Below are positions 57,303 to 64,000 of a stretch of 64,000 nt of DNA, one piece after another. A program made the position numbers and the translations under genes. This stretch comes from Euphorbia lathyris (lineage: Eukaryota > Streptophyta > Magnoliopsida > Malpighiales > Euphorbiaceae): contig NC_088911.1 of NCBI RefSeq assembly GCF_963576675.1, positions 131,567,929 through 131,631,928 on the forward strand, given 5' to 3'. The notes under the pieces were generated by a model. The model saw only the letters and a list, made by a program, of their open reading frames with translations. It made no database searches and was not told the origin of the DNA. The stretch's first letter is position 1, and the number at the start of each line of letters is the position of its first letter.

Positions 57303-60300
57303 ATGTCTAACGAACCTAAAAAGGACAACGTTAACGATGTTGATTCTAAAGAATGGCAACAAGCTATTGTAGGTGAGATGAAGAGGTTAGGGGCTATTGT
57401 GGCTGATTTGGTTTCAAACCAAAAGAAATCAAGCCAAAAGAAAGGAGGACGCGGGAGATTGAATTTTGATGATGAACTATCCGAGTCTGAAGAGGAGGAG
57501 CAGTTTGGATACCGAAAAAGGGGTAACGATCGAAAAGATAGTAATCTTAATGCTATCAAACTTAAAATGCCTACTTTTCGAGGAGCTAGTGACCCAGAGG
57601 CGTATCTTGATTGGGTACGAAAGGTTGAAACAATCTTTGACATACATGAGTATTCCGAGGAGAAGAAGGTGAAACTTGTAGTATCCGAACTAACTGAATA
57701 TGCGGCTGTTTGGTGGGACCAATTAAAGCGCACAAGAAAAAGAGATGGTGATGAACCCATAAGAACATGGGGTGAATTGAAGAAGGTCATGAAAAAGAGA
57801 TTTGTGCCGGCTCACTATTATAAGGAGTTGTTGAAAGAACTCCAATCCATGTCTCAAGGTAACCAATCTGTTGAAGATTATCACAAACAATTGGAGATGG
57901 CACTAATCCGAGCTGATATACAAGAAGATGAGGAAGCTACCATGGTTAGATTTCTCATGGGAATGAAGAGGGAGATTCGCAACCCTCTTGAGCTACAAAC
58001 TTATTTCCACATGGACGAGATGCTCCATAAAGCGATAAAAATTGAGAGACAACTTCAAGAGGTTGAGAAAGGGAGATCAAAGTTCAAAGGCACTACTTCC
58101 ACTCCATGGAAGTCAGATCCAAGAGGTAATTTCAAAACTAAATCTGAATTTAGCTCTAAAAGTGACCAAACGCCTCAGGTTGATTCAAAAGCATTTGGGA
58201 AATTGCAAATTGGTGGAACTACTCCAAAATACAAAACTACTGAAAAACCCACAAGAACTCGTGAAATTGTGTGTTTTAAGTGCCAAGGGAGAGGGCACTA
58301 TGCAAGAGAGTGTTCGAATCAAAAGGCGATGGTTATGAAGCATGGTGAGTTAATATCCGAAAGTGAGTCCGAACATGAATCAGATGATATGCCCACCTTA
58401 GAAGATTGTAGTGATATAGAAGAGGTGGATAGTAAAGGAGGACATGGAGTTAACTTAGTCACTCGTAGAACATTGAAGATGGGAGTGAGTGGTGACATTG
58501 AGCAACGAGAGCACATCTTTCATGCTCATTGCAACATACTTGGAAAAACATGCTTACTAATTATTGATGGAGGAAGTTGTTGCAACGTGGTAAGCAATGT
58601 GTTAGCAAGCCGATTAGGGATATCAACAATTCCACATCCCAATCCTTATCGGTTACAATGGTTGAATGATAGTAACGAACTCAAAGTTACTAAACAGGTG
58701 CTTCTGAACTTTTCTATTGGTTCTTTTTCTGATGAGGTATTATGTGATGTAGTACCTATGCAAGCATGTCATGTGTTATTGGGGAGGCCTTGGCAATTCG
58801 ATCGATCAGCACTACATCATGGTCGAACAAATAAATTTACTATTGCTAAGGATGGGAAGAAGTATATTTTGCCACCTTTATCACCTGCTGAAGTGTTTGA
58901 AGATCAGCTCTACATGCAAAGAATGTTACAAGAACAATCTGTGAGAAGGGAAAAGGTTAAGGCGAGAGAAAATAAGAGTGATAAAATCAGTGAGGGTGTG
59001 AAGAGAGAAGAGGTGAGTGAAAAGGCATTAGTGAGGTCGAGAAATGAGGGTGAGAGGAGAGAAAAAGAGAGGAGCATTAACAAAAGCCAAAATCTATCTT
59101 TATATGCTAAATTGAGGGATGTAAAGCAAGCTGATTTTGAAAACAAAAATTTATTATTATTTTATTGTAAGAGTTTTTGTTTATCTTCTGTAAGTCAGTC
59201 TAACCTTCCTTCTAGTATTTCCCCTCTTTTGCAGGAATTCAAGGATTTATTCCCCGAAGAGATGCCTAATAAGTTACCCCCGATTCGAGGAATTGAGCAT
59301 CAAATTGACTTTGTTCCCGGAGCACAAATTCCAAATCGACCAGCCTATAGAAGTAACCCTGAGGAGACAAAAGAACTACAAAGGCAAGTCGAGGAACTAA
59401 TGGCAAAAGGGTTGATTCGTGAATCTATGAGTCCGTGTGCTGTACCAGTCATCCTAGTACCAAAGAAAGATGGAACTTGGCGGATGTGCATCGATTGTAG
59501 AGCCGTCAATAAAATCACGGTAAAGTATCGTCATCCTATCCCTAGGTTAGATGATATGTTGGATGAATTAAATGGGGCTGTTATTTTCACTAAAATAGAT
59601 CTTAAGAGTGGGTACCATCAGATTCGCATGTCATTAGGAGATGAATAGAAAACGGCTTTTAAGACTAAGCATGGTTTATATGAGTGGTTAGTTATGCCTT
59701 TCGGTTTAACAAATGCACCTAGTACTTTCATGAAATTAATGAATCATGTTTTGAGAGAGTTTATAGGTAAATTTGTTGTTGTTTATTTTGATGACATTCT
59801 TATCTATTCTAAATCTGAGGCAGAACACATAGAACATGTTAAGGTTGTATTAGATGTTTTGAGAGAACAGAAATTATACGCTAACCTTTCTAAGTGCTCA
59901 TTTTGCATGGAGAAAGTTGTGTTTTTGGGTTTTATTGTTTCAGCACAAGGAGTTTCTGTTGATATTGAAAAGGTGAAAGCCATTCAAGAGTGGCCAACGC
60001 CAAATTCAGTTACCGAGGTGAGGAGCTTTCATGGCTTGGCGAGTTTCTATAGGAGGTTTGTGAAGAACTTCAGTACCATTGCCGCACCACTAACCGAGGT
60101 AATAAAAAAGAATGTTGGCTTTAAGTGGGGCAAAGCACAAGAGGATGCTTTTGAGATGCTTAAGGCAAGACTAACTTCTACCCCCGTTTTAGCACTTCCA
60201 AACTTTGATAAATCGTTTGAAATTGAGTGTGATGCGTCGGGAGTAGGGATTGGTGCTGTTTTAATGCAAGAGGGTCGACCTATAGCCTTCTTTAGTGAAA

Positions 60301-62096
60301 AACTTAGTGGTGCAACCTTAAACTATCCCACTTATGATAAAGAACTCTATGCATTAGTTAGGGCTTTGCAAATGTGGCAACATTATTTATGGCCTAAAGA
60401 GTTTGTGATCCACACCGATCATGAATCCTTGAAACATCTTAAGGGTCAACAAAAATTGAACCGAAGACATGCCAAGTGGGTGGAATTTATAGAGACGTTT
60501 CCTTATGTGATTAAGTATAAGCAAGGGAAGGAAAACGTAGTTGCTGATGCATTAAGTAGGAGAGTTAGCTTATTGAATGTGATGCATGCTAAGTGTTTAG
60601 GATTTGAGTATATCAAAGAATTATATGTTGATGATCTAGACTTTGCATCTATTTATAAAGCTTGTGAACTTACTGCTTTTGGAAAATTTTATAGACATGA
60701 GGGCTACTTATTTAGAGATAATCGATTATGCATGCCTAAATGTTCACATAGAGAATTTCTTGTGAGGGAAGCCCACGGTGGAGGCTTGATGGGGCATTTT
60801 GGGGTTGCTAAGACTTTGGACATGATTTCTGAACATTTCTTTTGGCCTCATATGAAACGTGATGTGGAAAGAATATGTGCTAGTTGTATTAATTGTAAGA
60901 AAGCTAAGTCTAGAGTTATGCCTCATGGTTTATACACTCCATTACCTGTGCCGAATGAACCTTGGACTGCTATATCCATGGATTTTGTGATGGCTTTACC
61001 TAGGTCTAAGAGAGGTAATGATTCCATATTTGTGGTTGTAGATCGCTTTTCTAAGATGGCACATTTCATACCATGCCATAAAACTGATGATGCTATTAAT
61101 ATTGCTAACTTGTTCTTTAGAGAGGTTGTTCGTCTGCATGGGATGCCAAAGAGTATAGTTAGTGATAGAGATCCTAAGTTTTTAAGCTATTTTTGGAAGA
61201 CTTTGTGGAATAAATTGGGGACTAAACTGTTGTTTTCTACTTCTTGTCACCCTCAAACTGATGGTCAAACCGAAGTAGTAAATAGAACTTTAGGACAACT
61301 TCTTAGGGCAGTTATTCAAAAGAATCTTAAGTCATGGGAAGAATGCCTACCATTTATTGAGTTCGCTTATAATAGGGCTATACATTCATCTACTAACTTC
61401 TCACCATTTGAAATTGTTTATGGTTTTAATCCTTTGACACCATTAGACTTGATCCCTTTGCCTGTTGATGAAAGGAAAAGTTTAGATGGAAAGAAAAAGG
61501 CAGAAATGGTGCTTAAGTTACATGAACAAGTGAAACAACAACTGGAGAAGAAGAATGAGCATTATGCAAAGCAAGCTAACAAGGGTCGACAATGTGTTCT
61601 ATTTGAACCCGGTGATTGGGTGTGGTTGCATATGCGCAAGGAAATGTTCCCCGCTCAGAGAAAATCAAAGCTACATCCTAGAGGCGATGGTCCATTTCAA
61701 GTAGTTGCACGAATTGGGGATAATGCCTACAAGCTCGACTTGCCAGGTGAGTATAGTGTGCATGCAACTTTTAATGTGGCTGATTTATCTTTGTTTGATG
61801 TAGGAGATGAAGATTTGAGGACAAATCCTTTTCAAGAGAGAGGGAATGATGTGATATCAAAAGCACAAGAGCATGGAACAAAGGAGCTTGGAGTTAAGGA
61901 GCCTAGTAAAAGCATGAGGGATCCATTGGAGCTGTCAATTGGACCTATGACGAAGAATCGTGCAAAGAAAGACCAACAAATGCTTAATGGACTCATCTTG
62001 AGCTTCTTTAAACAAGGAATGAATTCTAGCGAAGTCATTAAAGATGGTGTGTTTTTGTGTTGTATCCAAGCCCAAGCCCATAATAGTGATATGTAA
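57303..62096 (+). pseudogene. gag-pol polyprotein of the CRM-like element (one internal stop)
   Basis: One frame from ATG 57303 to TAA 62094, 1597 codons, with a single TAG at codon 782 (59646-59648), where RT families have Trp (GDE-W-KTAF). Order: Gag capsid ~80-260 (YLDWVRKVETIF, WWDQLK); CCHC knuckle Cys324-Cys327-His332-Cys337; aspartic protease around Asp422 (IIDGGSCCNV); RT ~690-870 with YFDD at 828-831; RNase H (ECDASG, Asp977; [20 protein letters not shown]); integrase with a zinc-binding-type N-terminus and catalytic Asp1227, Asp1288, Glu1324 (D-x35-E). The C-terminal tail ([28 protein letters not shown]) lies partly in the 3' LTR. All other catalytic residues are intact. The stop would block full-length Pol. 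Confidence 0.9.
61835..61846 (+). other. polypurine tract of the CRM-like element
   Basis: AGAGAGAGGGAA lies directly before the 3' LTR and inside the coding frame. Serves as plus-strand primer in the family. Confidence 0.8.
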
Positions 62097-62769
62097 AAAG
62101 GTTGATCATATTTTAAGAGAAGCTTTGGACTTGCATGTGTTTGGCATGTGCAAAACCCACTGGGACTCATTAAAATTAATGCTATAACCTTATAGGTTTG
62201 ATTGGGCTTATTTCTAGCTAATTAAAAGGCCCAAATAATGTTAATTAGTGGGCTGAAATTGGGCTCTAAAGGACAAAAACGAATTTAATGTTTTTCCTTG
62301 TCTAATTAGGATTTCTTTTACCTTGGTGCACTAGGATTCAACTTCCTTTTTAGTTTAGGTTTAGGTTTATTTTGTAGCCTATATAAAGGCTTGTATTCTT
62401 CATTATTTTTATCAATCAGAAATCAATATTTTTATGAACAAAAGTTCTTCTTTTCCTTTGGGAATTATTTTCAATCCGGGATTGAATTCTTTATTGTGAG
62501 CTTGAGAGACCGGGTCATTATTCTTGCAATATTATCCTGATCGTGAACAAGTATTTTGGTAAGGTACTTGTGAATCGCCAAACACTCAGGTTCCAATTTA
62601 ATTATTCGAAGGTGTAAGGTCAGATCTCCTTTCATTGTCTTTAATTCTTTGGGATTGGTTTGTTATCACCAATTTATGTTTGTTATTTGATTCTATTAAT
62701 TCCTTAAGATAGATCGGGAAAACTTGTTGATTTGGTTATTATCTCTTTTTCATAACCAATATCACATCA
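61847..62769 (+). repeat. 3' LTR of the CRM-like element
   Basis: Same length as the 5' LTR. The differences I saw are AGTAAAAGC/AGTAGAAGC, GAAGAATCG/GAAAAATCG, GCGAAGTC/GCGAAATC, CCCACTGG/CCCATTGG and GTCATTATT/GTCATCATT. TATA box at 62379. Contains the last 83 codons of the polyprotein. Confidence 0.92.
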
Positions 62770-62774
62770 TCGTG

Positions 62775-64000
62775 GATCCACTGTTTTAATATCTATGTGG
62801 GAAATACGTAAACGTGGTAGATCCGTGTCACGTCCGTGTCTAAATTCTTAGAATTTATATTTTGATATTATTATATATTATAATTATTAGGTGTATGATT
62901 TTTATTTGGTGTTATAGGAAAAGTTTGGAGTTAATTCGATGGTTTTATATGTCAATTAAAAGTTTAGAATAATTTTTAAAAGATTATAGAAAGATGGAAG
63001 ATCAAACGTGATATTTTCTAAACTTTTCTCAAATATTCCAGAGAATATCCGATGATCACCATCATCATCTATATCTTTTCTTTTTCGATTCCTTTTATAT
63101 TTATCAATTTTTTCTGAACCGTTTCTCCACTGTTTCTTTGATTTACGGAGATTCGACCATCCGAATCACTTGAAATTTAAAATATAGCATCCTCATGCAT
63201 AGATCTAAGTCCTAACCGAAGAGTTTTTGAGTTTTGGAACGTCTTAGACAGAATTTAGAGAAGAATAGATCGAGTCAATTAGTAGCCAAGGTAAGTAACT
63301 ATCAACTATATTTTGAGTTTTATATATACAGATATATATATATAATCAAAGAAGTTTCAGAAATTGATATTTTAAGGTTATGCGGGAATTTTGTAAAATT
63401 GAGGTTTTTCACGATTTTGCTTTTTATTGTGAAATTACGGTTCAAATGAAGCTATTGATTATGCTTCTATGTGAATTTCAGATTTTACTTGATTATGTTG
63501 ATTTAAAGCTTAATTTGGTTGATTTACATATATACATATATGTTTTTGGTTTCAATATATATCTATATTGAACAAAATGAATTTGATGATTTTTTACGAA
63601 TTGTTTTTGGATTGAGAAATCTGTTGCGGTTTATTGTTGTTATTATTTTGGATTGAAGTCCAAATATGATTTTTATGATACAAAAGGGCTACTTGAAGCC
63701 AAATGATTTATGGTTATAAAATAGTTTGGAATTTGATTGTGAAAGGAAATTTGAGCACGTTATGATTTTATGATTTTATATCCATTGAGAGTTATCCGGA
63801 TCGGTGGTTTTATATTTGAAGATCATGTTCAGTGAGGGACATGGCCTGTGTACACAGTGTGAAGACCTATTGGGTATGGCAGCGAAGTGTTGGATAAGAC
63901 CATATGGGATATGCAATGTTAAGAGGCGTCTCGACTATATATGTGGTTATGGATTAATACTTAAGGGGAGAAACTCGAGGATGGATACAATGTTTTAAGT
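62775..64000. other. unassigned right flank
   Basis: AT-rich sequence that continues the text broken at 55633 by the CRM-like insertion. Contains TA microsatellite-like text at 63323-63345 and CAAGGTAAGTAAC (63288), which looks like a splice donor. The end (GTGTACACAGTGTGAAGACC near 63851) reminds me of gypsy LTR text. ORFs of 60-71 codons lack features. No gene supported. Confidence 0.35.

Larger units (their letters stand above)
55639..62769 (+). mobile_element. complete Ty3/gypsy retrotransposon, CRM (centromeric) clade-like
   Basis: Two 923-bp LTRs (55639-56561, 61847-62769), each starting TGATGTGATAT and ending with its exact inverse ATATCACATCA. Flanked by the 5-bp duplication tcgtg (55634-55638, 62770-62774). 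Initiator-Met PBS at 56564, one gag-pol frame (57303-62096) and a purine tract GAGAGAGGGAA before the 3' LTR. By eye the LTRs differ at about five positions, so the insertion is young. A single gag-pol ORF, no classical chromodomain after integrase and a polyprotein end encoded inside the 3' LTR are features of the CRM clade. I assign it from those and from recalled similarity of the integrase C-terminus. Only one disabling stop was found. Confidence 0.88.

Overview
The window reads as nuclear DNA from a flowering plant, most likely a eudicot, taken from a transposon-dense and possibly pericentromeric region. Reasons: an L1-type LINE with a terminal RNase H domain, a Ty3/gypsy element that looks like the centromeric CRM clade, an RTE-type LINE with a TTG tail, a TRIM-like LTR, Stowaway, Harbinger, hAT and Mutator-like miniature elements, AT-rich spacers, and no prokaryotic gene organisation. 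I found no convincing intact host protein-coding gene. Almost every long reading frame belongs to a mobile element or a decayed copy of one.

Layout. (1) 1-24413: a tandem array of a ~3.09-kb unit, six copies (C1-C6). Each copy carries a minisatellite and a dead RNase H-like gene. A ~6.6-kb LINE (3500-10112) separates C1 from C2. Its ORF2 is full length, but one catalytic RT residue is changed, and ORF1 has three stops. (2) 25048-32088: an LTR retroelement (target duplication atatc) with 1.9-2-kb LTRs. It has no pol genes but carries an unrecognised acidic, modular ORF. It sits inside one arm of a ~3-kb inverted-repeat element that continues to ~35212 and is itself riddled with small insertions (MULE-type MITE, SINE-like and TRIM-like pieces). 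(3) 35213-45950: mostly AT-rich spacer with a snRNA-type promoter pair at 36281-36324, two 5'-truncated LINE copies, an RTE fragment, a foldback element and a Harbinger MITE. (4) 45959-52083: a hAT element, a 2.97-kb solo LTR (duplication gccac), a Stowaway MITE and a second, inverted solo LTR. (5) 52084-55638: spacer with another Stowaway MITE. (6) 55639-62769: a complete, young CRM-like gypsy element (923-bp LTRs, duplication tcgtg). Its single gag-pol frame has one stop in RT and runs into the 3' LTR. (7) 62775-64000: unassigned.

The elements interact mainly by nesting, which gives a relative history. The tandem unit was pseudogenised before it was amplified; C4 and C5 are the most recent duplicates. 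The LINE, the LTR element and the CRM-like element came later. Most visible inactivating changes in the elements look like C:G to T:A transitions, as expected where transposons are methylated. Three LTR families in the window carry clusters of different palindromes in U3, two of them just upstream of a clear TATA box.

Limits: everything was read by eye. Percent identities, copy ages and clade assignments were not computed, and ancestral codons are inferred from family consensus.
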